Below, piece by piece: positions 17,410 through 26,341 of a DNA stretch of 42,364 bases. Under the pieces are notes generated by a model that worked only from the letters and a program-made list of their open reading frames with translations, had not been told where the DNA came from and searched no databases. Source of the DNA: JAQVEM01 sp034660395 (GTDB lineage Bacteria; Actinomycetota; Humimicrobiia; Humimicrobiales; Humimicrobiaceae); the NCBI GenBank assembly GCA_034660395.1, contig JAYEJA010000109.1, positions 1-42,364 of the forward strand, written 5' to 3'. Both the position numbers and the translations under genes were made by a program. The first letter of the stretch is position 1, and each line of letters opens with the position of its first letter.

Positions 17410-19173
17410 ATGAAAACAGTAGCTATAATTATTACGATTTTACTTGTAGCCGCAGTAATCTTTCTCGGATTTATAATCTTAAGATACACTGCATCTGAAA
17501 CCCCTGCCGCTGAAGAAATTACAGAACTGGAACCGGATAATGATGAAGTTGAAGAAGAGCCGGGTCAGAAAATCGATGAAGAACCCCCTGCGGAAGTAGA
17601 AGAAGACAAAATCTCAGTAATAGAAATATACCTGGATGGTGACAGAGATAATGGAATTTTCCTCGGAGAAGCAGTTTATGGCTTAACTTCACCGGAAGCC
17701 TTTGGAATTTATGGCGAATATTTTTCAGAAACCGGTTATCTTTTAGCTGTAGAAAATGATAAATATATATTTGAACCGGGATCTGTCCACTACCTCTATA
17801 TATATACTCTTGTGCCGGAATCCGGATGGGATCATACCCGCGAGAAGGTTATAATACCCGGAGACCCCGAGTTTGATGAAAACATTCAATTATCCATTGA
17901 TAATCCCTCACACAATGAAATAATAAAGGAAGACGACAGTTCAAATATCAGAATTTCCGGCTGGTCAGTAGATTTTAGTTACAGGGATAACACAGGCATT
18001 GAAGGCATTGAAGTTTATTTGAACGGACCAAAAGGATTCGGGAAGTTTCTGGACAATGCAGATTACGGAATTGAAAGGCAGGATGTAGCCAATGCCTTTG
18101 GAAATGCAAATTATACAAATTCAGGTTATTCTCTATATTTTGATGGAACTGAACTCGAGGATGGAAGCGAAAATACTTTATATATTTATTCCTTCTCTTC
18201 TTCCGGAGCTTATAACCTTGCCTTAAGGAACATTGTGATGGAAGGAGAAAAGGAAGAGCCCGACATTGTAATGTCAGTAGAAGCAAATCTAAATGACCGG
18301 TCCATAGAAATTAGCGGCTGGGCCATAAGACAGGCTGATATTCTTGAAGGCAGGCCCCGGGACCCCGGCATAGAATATTCCATAAAAAAAATAGTATTTA
18401 CTTCCAATCAAACCGGATATGAAGATTTGTTCAGCATTAATATAGATGGCAGCGAACTTACTCAATTAACAGACAACCCGGGACAGGATAATTACCCGGC
18501 TGTTTCTCATGACGGGAAAAAGATTGCCTATACCAAAGACATTAATGGCATATGGCAGATTATTGTTATGGACTGGGACGGCAAGAATAAACAGCAGATT
18601 ACCAGTAACCCATGGAGGAGCGGATACCCGGCCTGGTCCTTTGATGGAAGATTCATTTACTTTGAGGCATATATAGAAGGAAACTGGGAAATATACAAAA
18701 TGAACAGCGATGGCAGCAATATAAAGCAGCTCACATTTAATCCAGGCGTATATGACTGGCACCCCTACAGCCATCCTTTCCAGTATAAAATAATCTATGA
18801 ATCCGGAGCATCAAGAAATGAAAAACTGTATATAATGGATTATAATGGTAAAAATGTAGATAAGTTACCTGATGCAAATATGAGACAGAGAACTCCGGCA
18901 ATATCTATTGACGGACAGACAATTGTTTTTAGTGACAACCAATCCATATATACAATGGATCTCAATGGAGAAAACCTTAAAAAAATCAGCGGCTCACTTA
19001 ACAACTGCAGACACCCTGATATCTCACCTGATAATAAGTACATAACTTTTGAAGGCACCGTTGATGGCCAGCTGGAAATATTTATTGCTAATACAGATGG
19101 TTCAAATCTTAAAAGACTGACTAGTATTCCCGGGGATGATTATGACCCTTATTTTCTGTATCAGGTAGATTAG
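17410..19173 (+). CDS. Membrane-anchored Ig-like/TolB beta-propeller protein, copy 2
   Basis: A 587-residue paralogue of 10900. Residues 3-26 form a signal anchor, and 28-66 are an acidic Pro/Glu linker (much shorter than in copy 1). Two Ig-like modules follow at about 68-155 (IEIYLDGDRDNGIFLGEAVY) and 158-276 (IEVYLNGPKGFGKFL, YGIERQDVANAFGNANYTN). A half module (SIEISGWAIRQADI) stops at DPGIE, and a six-blade PD40 propeller takes over (about 326-587; for example SHDGKKIAYTKDINGIWQII, SFDGRFIYFEAYIEGNWEIY, SPDNKYITFEG). It probably sits outside the membrane and binds glycan or protein. Its last 53 bases overlap the convergent 4-TM gene at 19121. No Shine-Dalgarno is seen before the ATG. Confidence 0.85.
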   Translation: MKTVAIIITILLVAAVIFLGFIILRYTASETPAAEEITELEPDNDEVEEEPGQKIDEEPPAEVEEDKISVIEIYLDGDRDNGIFLGEAVYGLTSPEAFGIYGEYFSETGYLLAVENDKYIFEPGSVHYLYIYTLVPESGWDHTREKVIIPGDPEFDENIQLSIDNPSHNEIIKEDDSSNIRISGWSVDFSYRDNTGIEGIEVYLNGPKGFGKFLDNADYGIERQDVANAFGNANYTNSGYSLYFDGTELEDGSENTLYIYSFSSSGAYNLALRNIVMEGEKEEPDIVMSVEANLNDRSIEISGWAIRQADILEGRPRDPGIEYSIKKIVFTSNQTGYEDLFSINIDGSELTQLTDNPGQDNYPAVSHDGKKIAYTKDINGIWQIIVMDWDGKNKQQITSNPWRSGYPAWSFDGRFIYFEAYIEGNWEIYKMNSDGSNIKQLTFNPGVYDWHPYSHPFQYKIIYESGASRNEKLYIMDYNGKNVDKLPDANMRQRTPAISIDGQTIVFSDNQSIYTMDLNGENLKKISGSLNNCRHPDISPDNKYITFEGTVDGQLEIFIANTDGSNLKRLTSIPGDDYDPYFLYQVD

Positions 19174-19654
19174 CCGGCCCGGAATTTAACTTTCCTTCTT
19201 TTCCTGCTGAAACATGCTTGTATTTTCTGCCTCCAAAGCTGAACCGGATTGATGAACCTATAGCAAAACCCAGCCAGAGGGACCAGATTGCCTGCCTGGA
19301 AAATAGATAATATGCCAGCTCGCTTAATTCCGTACTTGAATTAAAAAATCTATTTATTATAAATCCGTTTATGCTGCCTTCGGATAGTACAAGACATATA
19401 AATGGGAAAATCCCTACAATTACCAGATTTTTAAAACTAAAAAGGCTTCTTTTCAGTTTCAGCCGGAGCACAAGCATTGTACTTGCTCCCACGCAAAATC
19501 CTACAACTAAAAGTGCTGCCAGCTTAATATAATTTAATGCTATTTGAGACAGGCCAGTCACTCCCAGAATTTCCAGAATCTTATCAAAATAAGAGTATAT
19601 TAGTATATAAAATACAGAATTAAGAAATGAAAATATGATTAAAAAAATTCTCAA
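19121..19654 (-). CDS. Four-TM membrane protein of unknown function (propeller partner, copy 2)
   Basis: A 177-residue paralogue of 12966 with four hydrophobic helices and the shared FFNS..LSELAYYLFSRQ and IWSLWLGFAIGSSIRFSF signature. It carries about 30 extra polar C-terminal residues (SAGKEGKLNSGPANLPDTEN and onward), encoded partly antisense to the end of the propeller gene. Start codon TTG, preceded by GAAGGGAG at suitable spacing. The alignment with copy 1 begins at the same residue, which supports this start. Function unknown; the conserved convergent pairing with a propeller gene is the main clue. Confidence 0.75.
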   Translation of the reverse strand: MRIFLIIFSFLNSVFYILIYSYFDKILEILGVTGLSQIALNYIKLAALLVVGFCVGASTMLVLRLKLKRSLFSFKNLVIVGIFPFICLVLSEGSINGFIINRFFNSSTELSELAYYLFSRQAIWSLWLGFAIGSSIRFSFGGRKYKHVSAGKEGKLNSGPANLPDTENKGHNHPREY

Positions 19655-19749
19655 ATCTTCTCCCTTCTTTTAATTTATCAATTCTTCTACTATCCAGATT
19701 ATCGGTAAATATCAGAATAAATGTTGATTTTTAAAATAACATTCAAATA

Positions 19750-21582
19750 TTATAATTCCTGGCCGATTGTGCCAAGATAATGTGAAACATAACTGAAAAC
19801 CGTATTTGCCACAACTGAAGCACCTGCGGATGTATAATGCATTCCATCTGAAAGATAGCCCCCCGGATTTTGCGATAGAGGAGTCAGTACATCTATAACC
19901 ACCACGCCATGCTTTGCGGCAATCTGCCTTATTGCATCATTATATCTGCCATAACCTTCTTTCCCCGGCCAGCCATTAATAGGACCAATAAGATTTACAA
20001 ATACCCTTGCCCCTGAATTTTTTGCCTTGATGAACATACTTTCCATGCTGCCCGTGAATCCTGAAGCCCGTGGCCCTACATCGTTTGCCCCATAAGCAAT
20101 TATAATTATCCCCGGATTATGTGCGGCAATGTTGCTGTCAATTCTTGCATTCCCGCCACTGGCCATCTCGCCGCTTATTGCACTTGCAACTGTATTGTAT
20201 TCAGCATGCGGATAATTAGCTTCAAGAAGCCCGTCAAACGCCTGCACCCAGTTAGACTTTGCTATCAGAGAGTCTCCCATTACCAGAATATTCACAGCAG
20301 CGTTCCCTCTTACGTTCAGGCTTTTTGGCGGCATCTCAACAGTCCCGTTGCTGCTTTCAACTTTAAAATTAATGGTTACCGTACCGCCAGAACCGGCCAG
20401 GTTTTCATTTGCCTTCATGCTTAAATTTATTTCCTTCTCTTCTCCCGCACCAAGGTCACTCAGTTCCCATATAAGTCCTCTTATCTCATCACTCCATGTA
20501 ATTCCTTCTGCGGTTCCTGTTCTGCTGATATATGTAGCTGCGGAAGGTATCGGACAGATAACCCTGTAATCTTTCTCTCTCTTTTCGCCTGTATTTCTTA
20601 CAATTACTCTTGCATTTATAGTCTCACCGGGGTAAAGCTCCCCGCCATTTTCATCATATATAAATGCTTCTGACGTGGCCAGGTCTGAAAAAAGACTTAA
20701 CTTTTCCTCTACCGATTTTTCTATAACGCTTCCGCCATATTCTAATATACTTTTATTGATTATAAGCTCTTCTCCGCCTAAATCTTCTTTTATCGCAACC
20801 TTAAAGGAAAAGGTTTCTGATTTGCCTGCTTCAATTTTATCAATTTCCCATAACACATAATTATCCGTATACTTGCCTTGTCCGGTGATAGAATCTTCAA
20901 TTATATCCACATACTCCGAAGGGTTACTTCTTATTTGCACACCGGAAGCATCCATATCTCCGGTATTTCTCACTGTTATTTTATACTGTATGGTATCCCC
21001 CAGTCTTACGATATCGGCATTTTCGTTAATGGCTTCCAGCTTAAAATTGCTTAAATCAGGGCTGCTCTCTACTTCGCTTACCAGACCAGCGCTTATATCA
21101 TCATTGATTATTTCTTCACCAATCCTATATTTAAATTTCACTCCATCCAGCTTAATTAAAGTACCATTATCCAGATGATTGCCTGCTTCTACTGTAAAAT
21201 AGAATGTTCCTTTCCCGTTTTTCTCAACATTCCCGATTTTAAATGCAAGTTCTCTCCCGTGGTCTTCTTCAATATTGCTTATATCAGATGATGTAAAAGA
21301 GGTATGCTCCGGAACACTGGTCTCTACCACCAGTTCTTCTATGTCTCTATTCCCCGTATTCTTATAATTTACCGTATATGTTATTTTTTCTCCGGGTTTT
21401 ATATACTCTCCGGCATCATTTGATACAAAATTAAATTGTTCATCATCAAAATTTGATTTTGTAAGGTATATTTTAAAATAATAAAATACAGAAAATAACA
21501 CCACGACAACGATAGCAGATACCGCTGAGATATAAATCCAGCTTTTTTTATTTTTTATAATATTAAAAAATTTTTCTTTCAT
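19750..21582 (-). CDS. Membrane-anchored DUF11-like repeat protein with C-terminal SGNH/GDSL hydrolase
   Basis: A 610-residue surface protein. Basic N-terminus and one TM helix (about 14-36), so an uncleaved anchor. Three DUF11/CARDB-like beta repeats follow (about 45-170, 180-290, 300-420), each with a YTVNYKNTGN, YKITVRNTGD or ARVIVRNTGE strand. The SGNH hydrolase covers about 428-605: VMGDSLIAK with the nucleophile Ser (438), AYGAND (block III Asn about 500) and LSDGMHYTSAG (Asp 579, His 582). All catalytic blocks look intact. It could remove acyl groups from a surface glycan or act as another esterase. It is encoded next to a polysaccharide deacetylase that also has Ig-like domains. ATG start, weak ribosome binding site. 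Confidence 0.87.
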   Translation of the reverse strand: MKEKFFNIIKNKKSWIYISAVSAIVVVVLFSVFYYFKIYLTKSNFDDEQFNFVSNDAGEYIKPGEKITYTVNYKNTGNRDIEELVVETSVPEHTSFTSSDISNIEEDHGRELAFKIGNVEKNGKGTFYFTVEAGNHLDNGTLIKLDGVKFKYRIGEEIINDDISAGLVSEVESSPDLSNFKLEAINENADIVRLGDTIQYKITVRNTGDMDASGVQIRSNPSEYVDIIEDSITGQGKYTDNYVLWEIDKIEAGKSETFSFKVAIKEDLGGEELIINKSILEYGGSVIEKSVEEKLSLFSDLATSEAFIYDENGGELYPGETINARVIVRNTGEKREKDYRVICPIPSAATYISRTGTAEGITWSDEIRGLIWELSDLGAGEEKEINLSMKANENLAGSGGTVTINFKVESSNGTVEMPPKSLNVRGNAAVNILVMGDSLIAKSNWVQAFDGLLEANYPHAEYNTVASAISGEMASGGNARIDSNIAAHNPGIIIIAYGANDVGPRASGFTGSMESMFIKAKNSGARVFVNLIGPINGWPGKEGYGRYNDAIRQIAAKHGVVVIDVLTPLSQNPGGYLSDGMHYTSAGASVVANTVFSYVSHYLGTIGQEL

Positions 21583-21670
21583 TGCCCAATCTTTACTATA
21601 CGATATAACTTATGAAAACGTAGCTTAACATTATATCAAAAAGCTTATATTTAGATAAAGTTTTTTATTT

Positions 21671-23290
21671 TTAAGCTTTCTCGTCCCTGCTCTTTATCTC
21701 CATTACGATATTATCGCCGTTAACATAATTATCACGGCAGGTTATTCTGAATTCTATAATAGATTCTCCCGGTTCTATGCCTCCGAGCTCCAGAATTAGA
21801 TTTATCTCACCCCCTCCGGGTACTGTATATGAATCACTTACCCACATGTATACTCCTTCGCTGATTCCCGGGTAGTGATTAACAGATCCTTCAGCATCTA
21901 CCCCTTTAAGTTCAATATTATCCGGAAGTTCAAGTTCAAAAGAACTAATCTTTGCATTGTCCTCCCCTGTATTTTTTATGATATATTCCACTGTAAATGT
22001 TTCCCCGGCTCCGGTAATATATTTATCAGCAACATATTCACTATCAACCTTATATTCAATTTCAATGCTTCTATCCAGATTCAGGTATCCTGCATATTGA
22101 TGGGGCGGGATATAGCTGTTGAATTCAACCCTCTTTATATCAAAAAGATTAATTGTTCTCATGTCTTCAATACCAGTCCCGTATCTTACAGCGCCCCTGT
22201 AGCCTGCTTCAGGAATCAGGTGCCATTTTGCAGGAGAATTATTGTCATAGGGCCATGCATAAAATAAAACTTCGTTTCCCAGGTGTGATTCTATATCTTC
22301 TTTTGATTGTTTTAATTCATATAGAAATTCCTCGTCCGAAGCCAGCCCCAGTCTTACATGATTTACCGTATGTGATAAAAACTCGCATCCATGCTCGTGC
22401 ATCTCTTCAATCTCGGGCCAGGTAAGTATCGGCCTGACAGCACTGGTCCTCTTATTAAAATAGGTGTTCATTTTTCTCTCATCTTCTGTATTCCCCACAG
22501 CACCGGTGACCAGGAAAACGGTCATTTTATATCCATATTTTTTAAGTATGGGAAATGCATTTGTGTAAACATCCTGGAACCCGTCATCGGATGTCATGAT
22601 TACCGGCCTTTCGGGAAGAACTCTTCCAAAATCCACATAATTCAATAAATCAGTAAAGGTGATTGTTTCGTAATCATAATCCTTTAATGTACTGCACAAT
22701 TTATCAAAATGACCGGTATAAAGCTCTATCGGCTCTTCTATGTGGTCCTCGATAGCATGCAATCCTATTATAGGAATAAAATTACCTTCAAACAGCCTTA
22801 CGCCATAAACCAATACACTGTAATCAGCACCTACAAAATAGTCTGCTTCTCCTGAAGATATCTCCAGCCTGCAGGACACCTGCGTGTCTTCAGTTATAGT
22901 ATCTATTAAAGTCAGGTCAGTTTTAAAATCAATCTTACTGCCGGCTTCCAGTGAATCAATAACCCTGCAGGTTTCTTCGTTATCTGATATAAAAAAATCG
23001 TCTGTGATGAGATTAACCTTTACATTTTTAGCTTCTGCTTCACCACTGTTTACAATATTTATATTAACCGTTAAATCCTCGCCCGGATATGTGTCACCGC
23101 CGTTTACGTCTATAAATTCTATATTTGAACCTGAAAATGATGGGAACTGCTTTTCGGCGTTTTCGCTTCCATCACTGCCGGCTTTTCCGGTAATTCTGCC
23201 GGTTAACGAACAGCCTGCAAAGATAAATAAAAAAATTATTAAAGATAAAGTTATATAAATTAATTTTCTGGAATTTTTCTTTAAAAACAT
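21671..23290 (-). CDS. Lipoprotein polysaccharide deacetylase (NodB fold) flanked by beta-rich domains
   Basis: I place the start at the ATG at 23290, giving 539 residues. It has an AGAAGA-like ribosome binding site, and the lipoprotein signal (RKLIYITLSLIIFLFIFAGC) begins properly. An in-frame ATG at 23338 would add 16 residues. The lipobox Cys is residue 27. A CARDB-like domain (about 55-165) precedes the NodB domain. NodB motifs are IMTSDDGFQDVYTNAF (motif 1 with Asp-Asp, Ser replacing the usual Phe of TFDDG), FLSHTVNHVRLG (HxxxH metal ligands) and FYAWPYDNNS (motif 3). A C-terminal domain with GVYMWVSDSYTVPGGGEIN is shared with the membrane protein at 23368. It probably de-N-acetylates a surface glycan. 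Confidence 0.88.
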   Translation of the reverse strand: MFLKKNSRKLIYITLSLIIFLFIFAGCSLTGRITGKAGSDGSENAEKQFPSFSGSNIEFIDVNGGDTYPGEDLTVNINIVNSGEAEAKNVKVNLITDDFFISDNEETCRVIDSLEAGSKIDFKTDLTLIDTITEDTQVSCRLEISSGEADYFVGADYSVLVYGVRLFEGNFIPIIGLHAIEDHIEEPIELYTGHFDKLCSTLKDYDYETITFTDLLNYVDFGRVLPERPVIMTSDDGFQDVYTNAFPILKKYGYKMTVFLVTGAVGNTEDERKMNTYFNKRTSAVRPILTWPEIEEMHEHGCEFLSHTVNHVRLGLASDEEFLYELKQSKEDIESHLGNEVLFYAWPYDNNSPAKWHLIPEAGYRGAVRYGTGIEDMRTINLFDIKRVEFNSYIPPHQYAGYLNLDRSIEIEYKVDSEYVADKYITGAGETFTVEYIIKNTGEDNAKISSFELELPDNIELKGVDAEGSVNHYPGISEGVYMWVSDSYTVPGGGEINLILELGGIEPGESIIEFRITCRDNYVNGDNIVMEIKSRDEKA

Positions 23291-23367
23291 CGCGATCTTC
23301 TTATTCTGTTTTATTTTATAATGTTCTTTTACCTGCATGTTAAAATGCTTCTAAAGCAGCATCTGCG

Positions 23368-25260
23368 TTAATTTTTAATTTCTATTTCAACATCGTCACA
23401 TTCAATATACATTTTATTTGTCGTCAGCCTGAATTTTACAGGCGCCCTGCCCGGAGCGGTACTCCTTAGCTCTACTATCATGTTTATACTGCTTTCTCCC
23501 TCTATAATATATGAGTCACTTACCCACATATAAATACCGCGGCTTAAGCCGGGATCCTGATTGATATAACCCGAAGAACCGGTTCCCGCAAATTCGATAT
23601 TATTGGGAAGTTCAAGCTCAAGCGAGCTTATTTTAATACTTTTCTCATTTTTATTTTCAATAGTATACTCTATGGTAAATACTTCACCAAATTTTTTGAT
23701 GTAACTGTCAATTGAGTAATTGACTTCAACGTTGACTCTCTGCCCGGTAACTTTAAAAAGTTTTAATACTTCATTATATCTATCCCAGGAGTAAGTTTCC
23801 CCTACCTGTTCAGCATTAAATACAGGCTCCAGTGCACCGCTAATATCAACAAAATACACTGTAATATTTTTATCAAGAGTCTCCCTCATGTTTTCCACCG
23901 TAAATTCGGGAACCTTGTGAGAAATATATTCTATATTCTTTTCCCCATATACATATTTATTTACATACTTTCCAATATTGGTTGACCTGGCAAGAACATA
24001 TATTCTGGAGCCGCTCTCCATATTGCTAAAAGCTTCTTCCCAGAATTTATAAACATCCTGTGGTTCTGAACGGTCAAGGGTTGTGTAATTTTTAAAAACC
24101 AGACAGGAAGGCAGCAGGATAAAACAAATCAGGATAATTACCACAAGAGAATATTTTAAAAATTTAGTAATTTTTAATTTTTTTCTGTTCCCGGATAATT
24201 TATCAAAAAGAAAGATTGCTCCCCTGTGTATAAAAAGCAGACCGAATGCTGTATAAAAAGAAAAAACAATAAAAGAATTAAGCAGGTAATTCCGCAGTGC
24301 ATGCCCTGCATATAGAGGCGGCACTATAATATTCAGAATTACCAGTAAAAACGTACACAGGGCAAATTTTATATTTTTTCTGACCAGGAAGATAAAACCC
24401 ACCAGTGCAATAATAAGAAGTACAATTCCATAGTTATTGTAAATCATGCCAAGATAATCTTTTATTACCTCAATAATCAGGGATAAGTTTTTATCGCCAA
24501 AACTGCCGCCATGAAGCTCTCCTGTTACCCCTCTTCCGGTAACATAATAAAATAATTTTAAGGGTGTGGTCACCTCTCCGTATCCCTGAAGGGACCTTAC
24601 CGGAAGATATATGTAGGAAAGAAGCGGCAGGGTAAAATACAAAATGCTGATAAAGATTGCCCTGGCACTTTTAAAAATCCGCGGATTTATGATAATAACG
24701 TATAAAACAATGGCCGGAACCAGAAAAAAAACAAGAGGATGGTTCGTCAGGCTCAGGCCCCAGCAGAAAGAGAAAAAATACAGATATTTTCTTGTTTTGT
24801 TTTCATTATAAAGAATTGCCGAAAAAATCACCAGAGCCATAAAAAATGTCTGTAATGTATCAAACTCCAGCCTGTTTGCCACTTCCCAGAAAGGCACAAT
24901 AAAAGCAAATATCATAGAGCTTATAAAACTTACAAAGTGATTCTTCACCATTCTTTTAATTGCAAGGAATAAAACCATAATAGTAAGAGCGCCAAATACC
25001 GCAGAAAAAAGATTGAGCCTGAGGGCAATATCGCCAATTGGTATAAAGGTAAAAAGTCTTTCCAGCATGGAAAATACCGGATAACCGGTAGGCACCATGA
25101 GGCTCATTTCTAATATTTGAAGTGCAAACCAGCTTGTATCTCCACCAATTAATTTGCGTTCCAGCGTCAGTACATAAATGATAAACGGTATTATAAAAGA
25201 AAGAATTGAAAATATAACTGTTTTTCTATTTAGAAAAAATTTTTTAATCTTTTGCAGCAT
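23368..25260 (-). CDS. DUF2723-type polytopic membrane protein (GT-C-like) with C-terminal beta-rich domain
   Basis: An upstream in-frame ATG at 25293 is possible (641 residues). The ATG at 25260 has the better GGAAGGAG site and starts just before the first helix (about 630 residues). The N-terminal DUF2723 pattern is clear: an early loop Asp in LIGGDTSWFALQILEM, PTGYPVFSMLERLFTF and IALRLNLFSAVFGAL. About ten TM helices follow. DUF2723 proteins look like GT-C transferases that use polyprenyl-phosphate sugars, with the Asp in the first outer loop. After the membrane part, residues about 520 to the end form an extracytoplasmic domain (GIYMWVSDSYIIEGESSIN) nearly identical in pattern to the tail of the adjacent deacetylase. 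Probably glycosylates a surface polymer or protein. Confidence 0.83.
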   Translation of the reverse strand: MLQKIKKFFLNRKTVIFSILSFIIPFIIYVLTLERKLIGGDTSWFALQILEMSLMVPTGYPVFSMLERLFTFIPIGDIALRLNLFSAVFGALTIMVLFLAIKRMVKNHFVSFISSMIFAFIVPFWEVANRLEFDTLQTFFMALVIFSAILYNENKTRKYLYFFSFCWGLSLTNHPLVFFLVPAIVLYVIIINPRIFKSARAIFISILYFTLPLLSYIYLPVRSLQGYGEVTTPLKLFYYVTGRGVTGELHGGSFGDKNLSLIIEVIKDYLGMIYNNYGIVLLIIALVGFIFLVRKNIKFALCTFLLVILNIIVPPLYAGHALRNYLLNSFIVFSFYTAFGLLFIHRGAIFLFDKLSGNRKKLKITKFLKYSLVVIILICFILLPSCLVFKNYTTLDRSEPQDVYKFWEEAFSNMESGSRIYVLARSTNIGKYVNKYVYGEKNIEYISHKVPEFTVENMRETLDKNITVYFVDISGALEPVFNAEQVGETYSWDRYNEVLKLFKVTGQRVNVEVNYSIDSYIKKFGEVFTIEYTIENKNEKSIKISSLELELPNNIEFAGTGSSGYINQDPGLSRGIYMWVSDSYIIEGESSINMIVELRSTAPGRAPVKFRLTTNKMYIECDDVEIEIKN

Positions 25261-25308
25261 ATTCTCCTTCCGGCTACCTTTTCCATTAAACACCTATAAA
25301 ATAACAAT

Positions 25309-25647
25309 CTATAAATTAAATACCACAACTCCTGCAATTACAAGAATATTTCCTATGATTCTTAATTTATCAATATCTTCTTTTAAAACCTTCCATGAAA
25401 ATACCATTATAAAAAAGTAGCCCAGCGCAGTAAATGAATAAAAATTTGAAAAATCAATCACCCTCATGGTTATTACAGAGATTACAGGAACAAGCAGAAA
25501 TAAAAATATACTTAAAAGAAGGTATTTATTCTTCAAATTGTAAAAAATCGGTTTTTTAAAATCTACTCCCTTAGCTCCTATTTTAAGAATAACCTGCGCC
25601 AGAGCAACAAGGAACTGGACTATAACTGCCAGAGAAATATAAAGCAT
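25309..25647 (-). CDS. SMR/EamA-type 4-TM protein, probable flippase subunit A
   Basis: A 112-residue protein with four helices. VALAQVILKIGAKGVDFKK in helix 1 matches the Q-xx-LKxG signature, FYSFTALGYFFIMVFSWKVL lies in helix 3, and LKEDIDKLRIIGNILVIAGV forms the charged turn and helix 4. The ATG is three bases after the stop of the companion gene at 25651, with a GGAGGTGA ribosome binding site inside that gene's end, so the two are translationally coupled. Pairs of such small proteins form heterodimers, as ArnE/ArnF do for lipid-linked aminoarabinose. The neighbouring GT-C (23368) and DPM1-like GT2 (26342) fit a lipid-linked sugar flippase role (inference). Confidence 0.8.
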   Translation of the reverse strand: MLYISLAVIVQFLVALAQVILKIGAKGVDFKKPIFYNLKNKYLLLSIFLFLLVPVISVITMRVIDFSNFYSFTALGYFFIMVFSWKVLKEDIDKLRIIGNILVIAGVVVFNL

Positions 25648-25650
25648 AAC

Positions 25651-26025
25651 TCAGGTCACCTCCAGCTTTTTATCTGATAGTGTTATAATGAAAACTCCTG
25701 CCACTATAACTACCGAACCTATTATCTTCCTTAAGGTGATGGGTTCCGCAAACAATATTTTTCCCAGCAGGAGGGAGAAAAAGTAATTCAAGCTTAAGAA
25801 CGGATATATAAAAGAAAGCTTGAATTTTCTGTGCAGAATAAACCAGAACGCAAATTTCAATCCGTAGGTTAATACAAGAACACACAACCATAAAATAAGA
25901 GTTCCTGAAAGATTAAGGTTCATGCCAATATATTTACTTGCAATCACGCTCATCAAATTAATGCTAATGGTAAGAACAATTATAATGACATAAAAATTCT
26001 TTTTACCTGTATTTCTGAATTCCAT
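25651..26025 (-). CDS. SMR/EamA-type 4-TM protein, probable flippase subunit B
   Basis: I use the ATG at 26025 (124 residues) because AAAGGA lies six bases before it. The frame stays open to 26094 from a further upstream start. Four helices: FYVIIIVLTISINLMSVIAS, then a second, SFIYPFLSLNYFFSLLLGKI, and the charged turn AEPITLRKIIGSVVIVAGVF. The Y-P-F..LNY segment corresponds to the AYPFIGFTY of the homologue at 5254. It lies upstream of and coupled to 25309, which supports a two-subunit carrier. A small-drug efflux function is possible from the fold alone, but the context favours a polyprenyl-phosphate-sugar flippase. Confidence 0.8.
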   Translation of the reverse strand: MEFRNTGKKNFYVIIIVLTISINLMSVIASKYIGMNLNLSGTLILWLCVLVLTYGLKFAFWFILHRKFKLSFIYPFLSLNYFFSLLLGKILFAEPITLRKIIGSVVIVAGVFIITLSDKKLEVT

Positions 26026-26246
26026 TCCCATTCCTTTATTATTATCAGGAACAAACAAATATCGTGAAACACATTTTATATTAAAAACGCTCAAATTATA
26101 AGTTCCTGCAATTTTTTTTTAAATCCCCGGGAACACAAAAAAATCTTAAACCCTGCTACTTTTTGTGTTATAGTTATAGAATTATTTCAATTGAGTAAAA
26201 TTTTTCTTTTATATTCAGTAAATATTTTTATTCAACAGTGCTCTAT

Positions 26247-26262
26247 TTTGTTTGTAAACAAA
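26247..26262. repeat. Inverted repeat TTTGTTT/AAACAAA
   Basis: Seven-base arms at 26247-26253 and 26256-26262 separated by two bases, lying about 80 bp before the ATG at 26342 in the divergent gap 26095-26341. It could be an operator or a weak hairpin. In sequence this AT-rich it may also be chance. The rest of the gap shows no ORF or convincing promoter. Confidence 0.3.
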
Positions 26263-26341
26263 TTTTTAGCAAGCCCGGTTTAACAAAAGACAATTTTGGG
26301 TTTAATTATATTAAAAATAACATTATGTAAAAGTAATTAAT

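Noticed and set aside
20119..20424. Plus-strand ORFs opposite the SGNH hydrolase and deacetylase genes (20119-21178, 21875-23258)
   Set aside because: Antisense shadows of genes whose catalytic motifs are intact.
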